A stretch of 64,000 nt of DNA, taken from assembly GCF_039727615.1 (NCBI RefSeq), contig NZ_CP152474.1, positions 4,526,001 through 4,590,000 on the forward strand, given 5' to 3'. The stretch's first letter is position 1. Each line of letters opens with the position of its first letter. The notes beneath the pieces were generated by a model, which did not search any database, was not told where the DNA came from, and saw only the letters and a program-made list of their open reading frames with translations. This DNA comes from Leclercia sp. S52. Lineage in GTDB: Bacteria; Pseudomonadota; Gammaproteobacteria; Enterobacterales; Enterobacteriaceae. Shown piece after piece: positions 22,556 to 32,455 of the stretch. The translations under genes were made by a program, and so were the position numbers.

Positions 22556-22578
22556 CGCCCTCAGGTTGGGCGTATTAT
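22550..22578 (+). promoter_or_regulatory. Candidate sigma-70 promoter of nfuA
   Basis: TTGTAG (22550-22555) and TATTAT (22573-22578) are separated by 17 bases, about 35 bases before the nfuA ATG. The -35 overlaps the gntX stop. Confidence 0.45.
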
Positions 22579-22613
22579 ACCCAGGTATTTTAGTCAACTA
22601 TTAGGCCAATGCT

Positions 22614-23189
22614 ATGATCCGTATTTCCGATGCTGCACAAGCGCACTTTGCCAAACTGCTGGCAAATCAGGAAGAAGGGACCCAGATCCGCGTGTTCGTG
22701 ATCAACCCGGGCACCCCGAATGCAGAATGCGGCGTCTCTTATTGCCCACCGGATGCTGTGGAAGCAACTGACACTGCCCTGAAATTTGAGCAACTCACTG
22801 CCTATGTCGATGAGCTGAGCTCCCCGTATCTGGAAGATGCGGAAATTGATTTTGTGACCGACCAGCTGGGTTCCCAGTTAACCCTGAAAGCACCCAACGC
22901 CAAAATGCGTAAAGTGACCGATGACGCCCCGCTGATGGAGCGCGTTGAGTACCTGCTGCAGTCCCAGATTAACCCGCAGCTGGCAGGCCACGGTGGTCGC
23001 GTCACCCTGATGGAGATCACCGAAGACGGTCTGGCCATTCTGCAGTTTGGCGGCGGCTGTAACGGCTGTTCCATGGTCGACGTGACCCTGAAAGAAGGGA
23101 TCGAGAAGCAGCTGCTGAACGAGTTCCCGGAGCTGAAAGGCGTGCGCGATCTCACCGAACACCAGCGCGGCGAACACTCCTACTATTAA
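22614..23189 (+). CDS. nfuA: Fe/S biogenesis protein NfuA
   Basis: A 191-aa protein: N-terminal degenerate A-type scaffold domain ([19 protein letters not shown], without the full ligand cysteines) and a C-terminal Nfu domain with [14 protein letters not shown] (Cys149, Cys152) that binds a [4Fe-4S] cluster. NfuA delivers clusters to apo-proteins under oxidative stress or iron limitation. Length and sequence match E. coli NfuA. Confidence 0.98.
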   Translation: MIRISDAAQAHFAKLLANQEEGTQIRVFVINPGTPNAECGVSYCPPDAVEATDTALKFEQLTAYVDELSSPYLEDAEIDFVTDQLGSQLTLKAPNAKMRKVTDDAPLMERVEYLLQSQINPQLAGHGGRVTLMEITEDGLAILQFGGGCNGCSMVDVTLKEGIEKQLLNEFPELKGVRDLTEHQRGEHSYY

Positions 23190-23205
23190 GTTGCCGTTAT
23201 CTGTT

Positions 23206-23231
23206 GCCCGGTGGCGCTATGCTTACCGGGC
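23206..23231. repeat. Single REP-like palindrome downstream of nfuA
   Basis: GCCCGGTGGCG..CTTACCGGGC hairpin 16 bases after the nfuA stop. It may protect or end the nfuA transcript. Confidence 0.65.
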
Positions 23232-23316
23232 CTCTCCCCCGTTCTCCCCTGCCTCATAACATGACCTGCGTCTCAGAATTCACATTTTGACCGCCAGGGT
23301 GATTCTCAATCCGCCC

Positions 23317-23332
23317 ATGTTACCCGTATCAT
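23317..23332. promoter_or_regulatory. GntR operator candidate upstream of gntT
   Basis: ATGTTACCCGTATCAT is an imperfect palindrome of the same TGTTACssGTAACA type found twice before gntK (58758-58786). GntR represses gntT and gntKU in E. coli. The remainder of the 305-base nfuA-gntT spacer holds a REP unit and AT-rich promoter-like sequence. Confidence 0.65.
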
Positions 23333-23494
23333 TCTCGTGGGCACTTAAACACCTTTACGCCGACCGACTAAGCTTAATGATTTAGAAGGCAGCCTGTCTT
23401 TGTGCCAGGAAGTACGCTGTTCCCAGTTGGGGCAACATTAATATGTCGTTGAAACAATGACGTTACCCATAACAATTTTAAAGGCCAGATAATC

Positions 23495-24811
23495 ATGCCA
23501 TTAGTCATCGTCGCTATCGGTGTAGTCCTGCTACTGCTCCTGATGATCCGTTTCAAAATGAACGGCTTCATTGCCCTTGTACTGGTGGCCCTTGCTGTCG
23601 GCCTGATGCAAGGGATGCCGCTGGTAAAAGTTATCAGCTCCATTAAAGCCGGCGTCGGCGGTACGCTCGGTAGCCTCGCGCTGATCATGGGCTTCGGTGC
23701 CATGCTCGGCAAAATGCTGGCTGACTGCGGTGGCGCACAGCGCATCGCGACCACGCTGATTGCAAAATTCGGCAAAAAGAACATTCAGTGGGCCGTGGTG
23801 TTAACCGGCTTCACCGTAGGCTTTGCGCTGTTCTACGAAGTGGGCTTCGTGTTGATGTTACCGCTGGTGTTCACCATCGCCGCCTCTGCCAGCATCCCGC
23901 TGCTGTATGTCGGTGTGCCGATGGCCGCTGCGCTGTCCGTGACCCACGGCTTCCTGCCGCCGCACCCGGGCCCGACCGCTATCGCCACCATTTTCCATGC
24001 TGATATGGGTAAAACCCTGCTGTTCGGTACGATCCTGGCGATCCCAACGGTTATCCTGGCTGGCCCGGTATTTGCCCGCACCCTGAAAGGCATCGACAAG
24101 CCGATCCCGGAAGGTCTGTACAGCGCGAAAACCTTTACTGAAGCAGAAATGCCAAGCTTTGCCGTCAGCGTCTGGACCTCTCTGGTGCCGGTGGTGCTGA
24201 TGGCCCTGCGTGCCGTCTGTGAAATGATCCTGCCGAAAGGCCATCCGGTTCTCGGCGTGGCGGAGTTCCTCGGTGACCCGGTTATGGCGACGCTGATTGC
24301 GGTCCTGATTGCGCTGTTCACCTTCGGTCTGAACCGTGGCCGCTCCATGGATCAGATTAACGATACCCTGAGTTCTTCGATCAAAATCATCGCCATGATG
24401 CTGCTGATCATCGGCGGTGGCGGTGCGTTCAAACAGGTTCTGGTTGATAGCGGCGTGGACAAATACATCGCCTCCATGATGCATGACACCAACATCTCCC
24501 CCATCCTGATGGCGTGGTCTATCGCGGCGGTTCTGCGTATCGCGCTGGGCTCTGCAACCGTTGCAGCTATCACCGCGGGCGGTATCGTTGCCCCGCTGAT
24601 TGCCACCACCGGCGTCAGCCCTGAGCTGATGGTCATCGCGGTAGGTTCCGGTAGCGTGATCTTCTCTCACGTAAACGACCCGGGCTTCTGGCTGTTCAAA
24701 GAGTACTTCAACCTGACCATCGGCGAGACCATCAGGTCCTGGTCTATGCTGGAAACCATCATCTCCGTATGTGGGCTGATTGGGTGTCTGCTGTTGGGTA
24801 CGGTGGTTTGA
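23495..24811 (+). CDS. gntT: High-affinity gluconate transporter GntT
   Basis: A 438-aa gluconate:H+ symporter of the GntP family with about 12 hydrophobic helices and the family segments GFLPPHPGPTAIA and SHVNDPGFWLFKEYF. It imports gluconate across the inner membrane for phosphorylation by GntK. Length equals E. coli GntT. It carries its own operator region and is followed by a GC-rich hairpin; malQ is its neighbour in K-12, but here a T6SS island intervenes. Confidence 0.97.
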   Translation: MPLVIVAIGVVLLLLLMIRFKMNGFIALVLVALAVGLMQGMPLVKVISSIKAGVGGTLGSLALIMGFGAMLGKMLADCGGAQRIATTLIAKFGKKNIQWAVVLTGFTVGFALFYEVGFVLMLPLVFTIAASASIPLLYVGVPMAAALSVTHGFLPPHPGPTAIATIFHADMGKTLLFGTILAIPTVILAGPVFARTLKGIDKPIPEGLYSAKTFTEAEMPSFAVSVWTSLVPVVLMALRAVCEMILPKGHPVLGVAEFLGDPVMATLIAVLIALFTFGLNRGRSMDQINDTLSSSIKIIAMMLLIIGGGGAFKQVLVDSGVDKYIASMMHDTNISPILMAWSIAAVLRIALGSATVAAITAGGIVAPLIATTGVSPELMVIAVGSGSVIFSHVNDPGFWLFKEYFNLTIGETIRSWSMLETIISVCGLIGCLLLGTVV

Positions 24812-24821
24812 TGTAATAATA

Positions 24822-24850
24822 AGCCGGGGGGTGCTATTGCTCACCCGGCT
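24822..24850 (+). terminator. Possible terminator after gntT
   Basis: AGCCGGG (24822-24828) pairs with CCCGGCT (24844-24850), ten bases past the gntT stop. The following AGCCTTTCG has only a short T tract. It marks the left edge of the island insertion. Confidence 0.5.
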
Positions 24851-24987
24851 AGCCTTTCGCTTAATCCTTCTTAAGAACTTCGTTCTATCTATCCATTTTC
24901 AGAATTTAACTCCTGTTTCAGCCATTTACAGCCTACCCCCGCCGTGCAACCATCCCTCATTAACCTTACGTTAAATGAGGCTTTGTT

Positions 24988-27754
24988 ATGGATAACTGGC
25001 TGGCCCTTTTCGACGGACAGACGCGCTATACCCTCGAAATTACCGACTCCCCCCGTCACACCTGACGTGCTGCGCTTCAGCGGCCGGGAAGCCCTCAGCG
25101 AGCCCTTCCAGTGGACCATCGACTTCACCACCCCGCAGGGCAATATTCGCCCGGAACAGGTGCTGCTGAAATATGCCACCCTGAGGATGCGCAGCGGCAA
25201 GGCGGTGCACGGCATCCTCACCCGCCTGGAGTGGATTTCCACCACCGCCGACCAGTCTCATTACCAGGTGGTGCTCAGCTCCCGCCTGGCCCTGCTGGCG
25301 CGCACCCGCCAGTGCCGCATCTTTCAGAACCGGTCGGTGCCGGAGGTGGTGGACCAGGTCCTGCGTCAGCACGGCCTGGAGGGCGCGGATTTTGACTTCC
25401 GCCTGGAGCGTGTGTATCCGGCGCGGGAGCTGATTACCCAGTGGCGGGAGACGGACCTCGAATTTATTCAGCGCATTCTGTCGGAGGTCGGGATTTACTG
25501 GCACACAGAGCCGGATGACGGGCGCGGTCTGGATGTTTATATCCTGGCCGACAGCCAGCTGAATTACCGCTTTGATGTCCGCCTGCCGTACAGCGAGCCT
25601 TCCGGCCTGTATGACGGGGCGGCGGAATCGGTGTGGGACGTGCACACCCGGTATCAGGTTGTCGCAGGCAGGGTCAGCACGCGGGACTATAACTGGCGCA
25701 CCGCCACGACACCGATGGATGCGTCCGTCTTCGTGCGCAGTGAGGCGGTAACCACCGGGGAGCAGTACCATTACGCAGAGCCGTACCGGGAGGCCGGCGA
25801 TGACACTGACCCGGAGCCGGAAACCGAATCCGGGGCCTTCTACGCCCGTATCCGGCATGAGCGGGAGCTGAATGCCTCGGCCCGTGTTCATCTGGAGAGT
25901 AACGCCGCCGGCCTGCTGCCGGGCCAGGTGCTGGAGCCGCAGGGGAATGTCATCCGGGACCTGCAGCAGGGCGTGCTCATCACGGAGATAAACTACCACG
26001 CCGCCCGGGATACCCGCCTGCACGTTTCCGTCGGGGGAATGCCCTACACCGAACGTTACTGCTTCCGCCCGGCTGAAACACAGCGCCCGGAAGTGCACGG
26101 CACCCTGCCGGCGCGGATTGAGAGCCGGGAAAAAGATGACATTTATGCGCATCTGGACGACCAGGGCCGCTACCGGGTCAGGCTGGACTTTGACCGCAGT
26201 GACAGTGAGCAGGGCTTCGGCTATCTGTGGCTGCGGATGGCTAAGCCGTATGCCGGCGGGACATATGGCTGGCACACCCCGCTTACTGACGGGACCGAAG
26301 TGGCGATTGCGTACAGCAACGGCGACATCGACCTGCCGTATATCTCCCACGCCCTGCACGACTCTGAACACCCTGACCCCGTCACCCGGGACAACCACAC
26401 CCGCAACGTGCTGCGCACGCCTGCGAACAACAAGATGCGGATGGAAGACCAGCGCGGCGAGGAGCATATCAGGCTCGCCACGGAATATGGTAAAAGCCAG
26501 CTCAACTCCGGGCATCTGGTGGATGCGCAGGGCAGGCCGCGCGGCACGGGCACGGAACTGCGCACCGACGAATATGGCGCCATTCGTGCCGGGAAAGGCC
26601 TGTTTGTCAGCGCTGACGCCCAGCCAAAGGCTGCGGGCGAGGTGCTGGATATGGAGGCGGCCCTGAAGGAAATTGACCAGCTTAATCAGCAGTTGCAACA
26701 GCTGGAGATGGCGGCAGAACAGGCGCAGGCACTGAAGGCACATGTGGAAGACCAGATACAGATGTTTGAACAACGGCTGAAGCCGCTGAATGAGGCCCTC
26801 CTGTTCTCCGCCCCGGAGGGGATGGCGTTCACCAGCGGCGAGCACCTGCAGATGGCGGCCACGAAAAACGTCGCCATGAATGCAGGCGGGGACACCAGCA
26901 TTGGCGTCATGGGCAACATGACCGCCCTGGCCGGGGAGAAGCTGGGGCTGTTCGCCCGGACCGGCCAGCTGAGTCTGAAGGCCAGTGAAGGTCCGGTGGA
27001 GATGCAGGCCCAGAACGGGAGCCTGCAGCTGTTCGCGGAGCAGAAGCTGACCCTGACCTCGGTAAGTGACATCTCTTTTGCCGGGAAGAAGCGCATCACG
27101 CTCATCGGGGGCGGGAGCTACCTGCGTCTGGAGGCGGGGAAAATTGAGTACGGGACCCTGGGGACCTACCTGCGCCGGACGAAGCGGACTATGAAAGCCG
27201 GGCCAGCCTCATTGCCTTTACATTTACCTTTAATGCCCTTGGCAGATCTCTTTATCTCCCGGGTAGCAAGCCAGGCAACGGAGGATTCTCCAGAACAGAA
27301 GAAAACAAAGCTGAAGCCGATACTTCGTATTGCAGAAGCACCGGGAGTCAACGGAATAGTTCAGCCTGGCTATAAGTGGCAAATTGTTTTAGCTGATTCT
27401 TATATGCAGGCCGTGACAACAGATGAAGTCTTAATGAACGGTGAGTCTGATGCAGAAGGTAAAGTGTTGCAGTCTGATGCACAGCAGCTTCAGCTGACAG
27501 AACTGGCGACACAATATGCGAACCAGTTATGGTTGGTTGCCGGGCATCGAGCCCACCGCCTGTATTTCAATGTAATTTCTGATACTACCCACGAAGACGT
27601 TAAAGATTATTGTGCACAGGATACGATGGGATTCCATCGTGCCTTTAATACTATTTCCGGGAAGATAATTCCGGGTGAAAAACTCAACGTGTGTATTAAG
27701 ACCGAGCAGCAGGTGAATGGAACACTGCTCGAATCACTCAGGGAGGGTAAATAA
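24988..27754 (+). CDS. vgrG: VgrG, type VI secretion spike protein with C-terminal extension (frame break near the 5' end)
   Basis: A T6SS tail-spike protein, about 921 aa once one base is removed from the six-C run at 25049-25054. The true start is the ATG at 24988 (MDNWLALFDGQTRYTLEI); as read, that frame stops after some 25 codons and the rest continues in the next frame (TPDVLRFSGREALSEPFQW). Order: gp27/gp44-like base, gp5 OB fold, beta-helix/DUF2345 repeats, then an extension from about residue 733. The extension is AT-richer; its segment around NGESDAEGKV resembles transthyretin-like adaptor domains that bind lipase effectors (inference). The phospholipase gene follows one base later. 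Confidence 0.9.
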
Positions 27755-27755
27755 G

Positions 27756-30191
27756 ATGGGATCGCTTAAGCTTGATGATGGCATGAACCAATGCAGCATC
27801 TACTTTGATGACCAGCACGAAGAAAGTTTCGTGGCAACGGCTACTCATAATCACTGGGTGCACTACACCAGTGGCCCGGAACGTCAGTCAGAAAATTTCT
27901 CAGAATACACAGAAGGTAATGCTGTGAAGGCATTTCTTGGTGGAAAAGAATATTTTGCAGCACTTTTGGCAGCCTTTAAGCAGGCAAAAAGCAGCATTTA
28001 TATCACTGGCTGGCAGGTGAACTGGGATGCACAACTGGCAGAGGGAATTCGCCTGGTTGATGCATTAATGGAGGCTGCGCAGGAATCTTCAGTTGTGAAG
28101 ATTTATATTATGCCTTGGGATAATCCGGCACTGATAATAGAAACCTATGCGGCAGCCACGGAACGCGTATTTGCTGCCATGAATACCCATCTCGGACGAC
28201 AAGCTTTTTATGTTCAGTGTGCAGGTCAGCAATCCGGTGTTTTCTTTTCCCACCACCAGAAATGTGTGATTGTTGATGAAAATATAGCTTTCGTCGGCGG
28301 CATTGATCTCGCGTACGGACGCTATGATGATAATTATGGCCTGCAGGCAAATGCAGAAGGGCGGCAGGGCATGAATATGTACAATCCCTGTATTCCGCCA
28401 ATGGTTCATAGTAAAGGCTATGACCCGATGGATGAATATGTCGTCCCGGATAGCGAATACTCACGAAAACAACACCAGGATACGCTTAAAAAGGCGGAAC
28501 AGCGTCAGGCTGATAGCGTACAGCGCATTATAGATTCGGTTTTAAAACATGGGGTTTGGCAATCTCAGGGCAGTTCAAAGGAAAGTCTTTATTTGAATCC
28601 ACAGATTCAACCACGTATGCCCTGGCAAGATTACCAAGTTCAAATTGAAGGTCCTGCGGTAGACGATCTAATTAAAAATTTTGTACTTCGCTGGAACAGT
28701 TATTCCCATCGTTATCCTCATAATCCGTTACAAACACAAATTCCTGAACTGGAAATGCATGCTACTCGATCCGCAAAAAAAGGCAGCTGCCAGGTACAGG
28801 TTTTACGCAGCGCAGCGCTAAAAATGAGGCTCGCCGAATATCAAAAAACGCCGGATGTTGCACCCAAAGCACGGCTTAAACAAAATGATATCCTGCACAG
28901 CCTTCATCTGCTAATCAGCAAGGCAGAAAATTATATTTATTTTGAAAATCAGTTTTTTGTATCAGCATTTGGGGAGTCCTCCATTGGTGAAAATGTACCT
29001 TTGAGCCCGGTAGCGAAAAGTATCAATCCTTCCTTAAAAGCTTGGGCATCACGGATATTACCGGACGACGAGATACCACAAAACCTGGTGGCGAAATGGC
29101 TGGGCGACAGAATTAAGCGTGCAATTTTTAGCCATATGGAAACACCCTTTCATGTCTATATCGTACTACCGGTATATCCTGAAGGGCGGCTTGATGACCC
29201 GTCTATCGTGGCGCAGATTCATCTGACTCGGCAGTCGCTGGTATTTGGTTCACACAGCCTGTTAAACCGCATCCGGCGCAGCCTGTGGGTAAGGCAGCAG
29301 CTTGAAACACAGGCGATACCGCGCAAGGAATGGAGCACGAAAATTGAGGAGCTGGAAAAACAATGTGATATGAAATATACCAGTATTCCACTGAATGCGT
29401 GCGATAAATATGTGACATTATTAAACCTGCGCGACCATGCGGAACTCAACGGAAAGGCGGTAACTGAGCAGATTTATGTGCACAGTAAACTGACCATTGT
29501 AGACGACCGCTATGTCCTGGTGGGCAGCGCAAATATTAATGACCGTAGCCTGCAGGGCGACAGGGACTCTGAGCTGGCGGTGCTGATATCGGATACAGAA
29601 CATGGATATACCGATCTGGATGGCAGTGGAAACGCTGTGCCTTACCGTCACTTTGCCCGTGAATTGCGGCAAAAGGCGTGGCGTAAATGGCTCGGTAGTG
29701 CTGCAGGGGAATGCGCGGAGGCGCTGGATAAGCCAGCTTCGCCTACCAGTTGGGAGAAGATTCAGGCGTTAGCCAGAGCAAATGCTGATGCTTATGGAAA
29801 AGTATTTAATTATATTCCAAAAGACTATATCAATCAAGGGATTCAGCCTTCTGGAAAGCCACATTCTGTTTCAGGCATTACGAGCACAGCAACTGAGGAA
29901 ATCATTTCTTCAATATGGCCTGTGATAAAATCCAATACCATGATAAACAATTGTGAATTTAAAATGCCTTTCTCCGAGGCTTTTTGGAAGGATTATAATT
30001 TTGTTGATCGTGGTTCTTTAAATGTAGTAAAAGGCTATTTTACTTCTTTACCAACAAAATGGTCTGAAGGCGAGAACAACCTTCTTCCATACAATATGCG
30101 GCTAATTGCCAGTAATTCTACCCTTTATAAGGACATGCAGCTGTTATCCGGAAATAACGATAAAAATAAAAGCCAAGGAGGCCAAGCGTGA
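27756..30191 (+). CDS. T6SS phospholipase D effector, Tle5-like
   Basis: An 811-aa phospholipase D superfamily protein with both HKD motifs: HQKCVIVD (His167, Lys169, Asp174) followed by FVGGIDLAYGRYDD, and HSKLTIVD (His576, Lys578, Asp583) followed by VGSANINDRSLQGDRDSE. Tle5 enzymes such as Pseudomonas PldA/PldB cleave membrane phospholipids of rival bacteria. There is no signal peptide, as expected for delivery on VgrG. The ATG follows GGGAGGG and lies one base past the vgrG stop. Moderately AT-rich. The assignment to Tle5 rather than a housekeeping PLD rests on context. Confidence 0.9.
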   Translation: MGSLKLDDGMNQCSIYFDDQHEESFVATATHNHWVHYTSGPERQSENFSEYTEGNAVKAFLGGKEYFAALLAAFKQAKSSIYITGWQVNWDAQLAEGIRLVDALMEAAQESSVVKIYIMPWDNPALIIETYAAATERVFAAMNTHLGRQAFYVQCAGQQSGVFFSHHQKCVIVDENIAFVGGIDLAYGRYDDNYGLQANAEGRQGMNMYNPCIPPMVHSKGYDPMDEYVVPDSEYSRKQHQDTLKKAEQRQADSVQRIIDSVLKHGVWQSQGSSKESLYLNPQIQPRMPWQDYQVQIEGPAVDDLIKNFVLRWNSYSHRYPHNPLQTQIPELEMHATRSAKKGSCQVQVLRSAALKMRLAEYQKTPDVAPKARLKQNDILHSLHLLISKAENYIYFENQFFVSAFGESSIGENVPLSPVAKSINPSLKAWASRILPDDEIPQNLVAKWLGDRIKRAIFSHMETPFHVYIVLPVYPEGRLDDPSIVAQIHLTRQSLVFGSHSLLNRIRRSLWVRQQLETQAIPRKEWSTKIEELEKQCDMKYTSIPLNACDKYVTLLNLRDHAELNGKAVTEQIYVHSKLTIVDDRYVLVGSANINDRSLQGDRDSELAVLISDTEHGYTDLDGSGNAVPYRHFARELRQKAWRKWLGSAAGECAEALDKPASPTSWEKIQALARANADAYGKVFNYIPKDYINQGIQPSGKPHSVSGITSTATEEIISSIWPVIKSNTMINNCEFKMPFSEAFWKDYNFVDRGSLNVVKGYFTSLPTKWSEGENNLLPYNMRLIASNSTLYKDMQLLSGNNDKNKSQGGQA

Positions 30192-31345
30192 AATCATTAA
30201 CTCTATTATTGCCAGGTTTTATTTTATATTCTTGTTATGCTACTGCACGAGAATGGAAGAGTGAATGCATGGGCTATTACCAGTTAATGTTGCCAGAAAA
30301 TGTGGAGGTAGCGCTGTATCCAATCGGTTTAATCCTGGAGCCGCGTAAAGACCCTGCATGGAGAAAAGATACATTTGTAAGCCGTTATTTATCACCGAAG
30401 ATCTCTTTCGGTGATAACCGATATCAGAATGACAATGACGAAATTCAGGCACAGTTTTCTCAATTTTACTACGGTAATTATGAAATTATTATTTCCTCTG
30501 AAAATAAATCTGCGATTGACTTACTTAGTTATAAAAAGCAATTCAAAGAAAGAATTGATACGCATATACAGGATTACTGGAATTCAAGAGATTATGAATT
30601 ATCACTTAAACTCCCCGTGCTATCAAAAGAAATTGCCATTAAGTCCCTGGCATATAGTTTAGATAACTATACTGATGCTTTTTCGGCATCCGATTCGGGT
30701 GGTTACTCTGTATATATAAACAAAAACAAGCGCCTATATATTTTTAATAAACCGAATGAAACACAATCACTTGATGAACAATTGATATCAAATAAACCGG
30801 AAATACCTTCATTACTTAAACATTTTCAGTCCCGCGAGCTCTATGAAGTTCCCACAGAACAGGGATTCTGTATCCCTTACGGTTTCATTGCAGGTGATTC
30901 AGGCCATGAGCCCCGTAATATGGCAGTGACATACCGGCTTAAAAATCACCCGGATGTGACCATATTTTTTCAGGATTTGGGGATGAAACCCAAAGCAGGG
31001 AAAGAGGACGATATGAATGAAAAGGATTATGTGACCTGGCTGTGGAACTGGCAATACCAGTGGTCAGCCGTTTCAAAAAAGCTGATATCACCAAAGTGGC
31101 GAACAATAGAAATGGATGGACGTAAAGGTGTCGGCACATTTGTCAAATCTATCTATAAAGACGGTAGCCTGAACTACGGCTATGTAGCTTATGTCAAGGG
31201 AGATCGCAGCGCCAGAAACCTTACTCCAGATTTATTACTCTACGTGATGCAGGACAGTCGACAAGCCAAAGAAAATCCGCCAATGGACAAGGATGAACTG
31301 GAAAAAATGGCTGAACGTATTACTAGTTCAATTCGTAAACGATAA
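30188..31345 (+). CDS. Probable T6SS immunity protein (Tli-like), exported
   Basis: A 385-aa protein starting at GTG 30188, overlapping the effector stop (GTGA) with AGGAGG upstream, so it is translated in step with the effector. The N-terminus is a Sec-type signal (MKSLTLLLPGFILYSCYATA); a Cys in LYSC might be a weak lipobox. The later segment FCIPYGFIAGDSGHEPRNMAVTYRL resembles the C-terminal domain of Tli4-type immunity proteins, from memory. Export fits protection of the cell's own periplasmic membrane faces from the phospholipase. Strongly AT-rich. Function inferred from family resemblance and position. Confidence 0.72.
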   Translation: MKSLTLLLPGFILYSCYATAREWKSECMGYYQLMLPENVEVALYPIGLILEPRKDPAWRKDTFVSRYLSPKISFGDNRYQNDNDEIQAQFSQFYYGNYEIIISSENKSAIDLLSYKKQFKERIDTHIQDYWNSRDYELSLKLPVLSKEIAIKSLAYSLDNYTDAFSASDSGGYSVYINKNKRLYIFNKPNETQSLDEQLISNKPEIPSLLKHFQSRELYEVPTEQGFCIPYGFIAGDSGHEPRNMAVTYRLKNHPDVTIFFQDLGMKPKAGKEDDMNEKDYVTWLWNWQYQWSAVSKKLISPKWRTIEMDGRKGVGTFVKSIYKDGSLNYGYVAYVKGDRSARNLTPDLLLYVMQDSRQAKENPPMDKDELEKMAERITSSIRKR

Positions 31346-31378
31346 TTTTTTATTTTCAAAGGATGATGAAGTTTAATT

Positions 31379-32158
31379 ATGGTACGATTATTAACGATTT
31401 TTTCCGTTGTTATATTGGGGATGAGCTATAGCTCATTAGCTCTCTCTGCAACACAAGAAATGCATTTATCCTGCAAAACACTTAGTCATGTACACTCTAA
31501 ATATAATATCCCCTTACCCAGAGAGAAAAATAATGGCACGGAAGAAAACTCACTTTCTGTATCACAGCGGTATGAAATATTCAAAGAATATATCTCCAGT
31601 AAAGATTATGATGAATACGAATGTGATGATGCATTATTTCGTCTATATAAAAACATTGAACGCTCTTTGCTAAAGGATGCATCGGAACAAAGCAAGGATA
31701 AAGCGGAAAATATAGCTTCATCAATGCCTTTAGTGCCTGAGACTTGTCTGGCATATAGAGAGGTTTATATACAACATATGACCTCAAAACTACAAGAACC
31801 GGACACATACCTTTCAGAAATGGTGGCTCTCGTCGATATATCAATACAAAAAATCATGTATAATCAGCCACCAGATATTTTACATAAATACTGTAATTAT
31901 GCCAAGAAAGTATGGGCACGCGATCCTAACATAACACAGAAACAATACCACTCCAGTAAAAAAACATATCCCCTGACTCCGTATTGTGAAAAGGAATTTT
32001 CAACATTTGAAGATATTGTGTTTGACGATTTCGGCCCTGCAGAAAAAGATAAAAGCATTGATGGATGGGGTGTGCTTATTTTGCGGGGGGAAACAAATTT
32101 TCGATTATACGGCATCAGGTCTTATGGAAAGGAGAGCATGGCTATCATTACTTTATAA
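31379..32158 (+). CDS. Exported protein of unknown function behind the effector pair (3' end probably damaged)
   Basis: A 259-aa product with a clear signal peptide (MVRLLTIFSVVILGMSYSSLALSA) and several cysteines; no family recognised. It lies 33 bases after the immunity gene, so a second immunity or accessory protein is plausible. The 3' end looks broken: a six-G run at 32085-32090 precedes a short unusual tail, while the frame one base over reads YKGNEHKMDDACRYNRLN to a stop at about 32210. Removing one G joins the two. Beyond that, the same frame stays open to about 32385 with cysteines (LLCHGAACVIREIHD), as if the gene had once been longer. Confidence 0.6.
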   Translation: MVRLLTIFSVVILGMSYSSLALSATQEMHLSCKTLSHVHSKYNIPLPREKNNGTEENSLSVSQRYEIFKEYISSKDYDEYECDDALFRLYKNIERSLLKDASEQSKDKAENIASSMPLVPETCLAYREVYIQHMTSKLQEPDTYLSEMVALVDISIQKIMYNQPPDILHKYCNYAKKVWARDPNITQKQYHSSKKTYPLTPYCEKEFSTFEDIVFDDFGPAEKDKSIDGWGVLILRGETNFRLYGIRSYGKESMAIITL

Positions 32159-32455
32159 AGGCAATGAACACAAAATGGATGATGCTTGCCGCTATAATCG
32201 TCTTAACTGATGAAATAACGATAGTAATACAGCCCCAGTTGATGAAGGCTTTATTATAAGTGCGCCAGTGGGCGATACTGAACGTCTGCTTTGCCACGGC
32301 GCTGCCTGTGTTATAAGAGAGATACATGATCTGAGGCTGTCACTCAGCAAAAATTCGATTTATTCAACAAAGCGGGAACTCACTCTCTGAGCATAGACGG
32401 CAGGGATATGGCTTCAATAAAAATATCCTTATTGAAGCCATCTTAAACTATCACA
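32159..32455. other. Right edge of the T6SS island, coding-like remnant
   Basis: This 297-base AT-rich stretch between the last island gene and malQ has no complete gene. In one plus-strand frame (about 32220-32385) it reads NNDSNTAPVDEGFIISAPVGD and on to SLSKNS without a stop, after two tandem TGA codons. This suggests a decayed 3' portion of the preceding gene or a lost immunity copy. Confidence 0.35.

Noticed and set aside
25040..26845. 601-codon minus-strand ORF within vgrG
   Set aside because: It mirrors the conserved VgrG body; composition is unlike a real protein and there is no promoter context.
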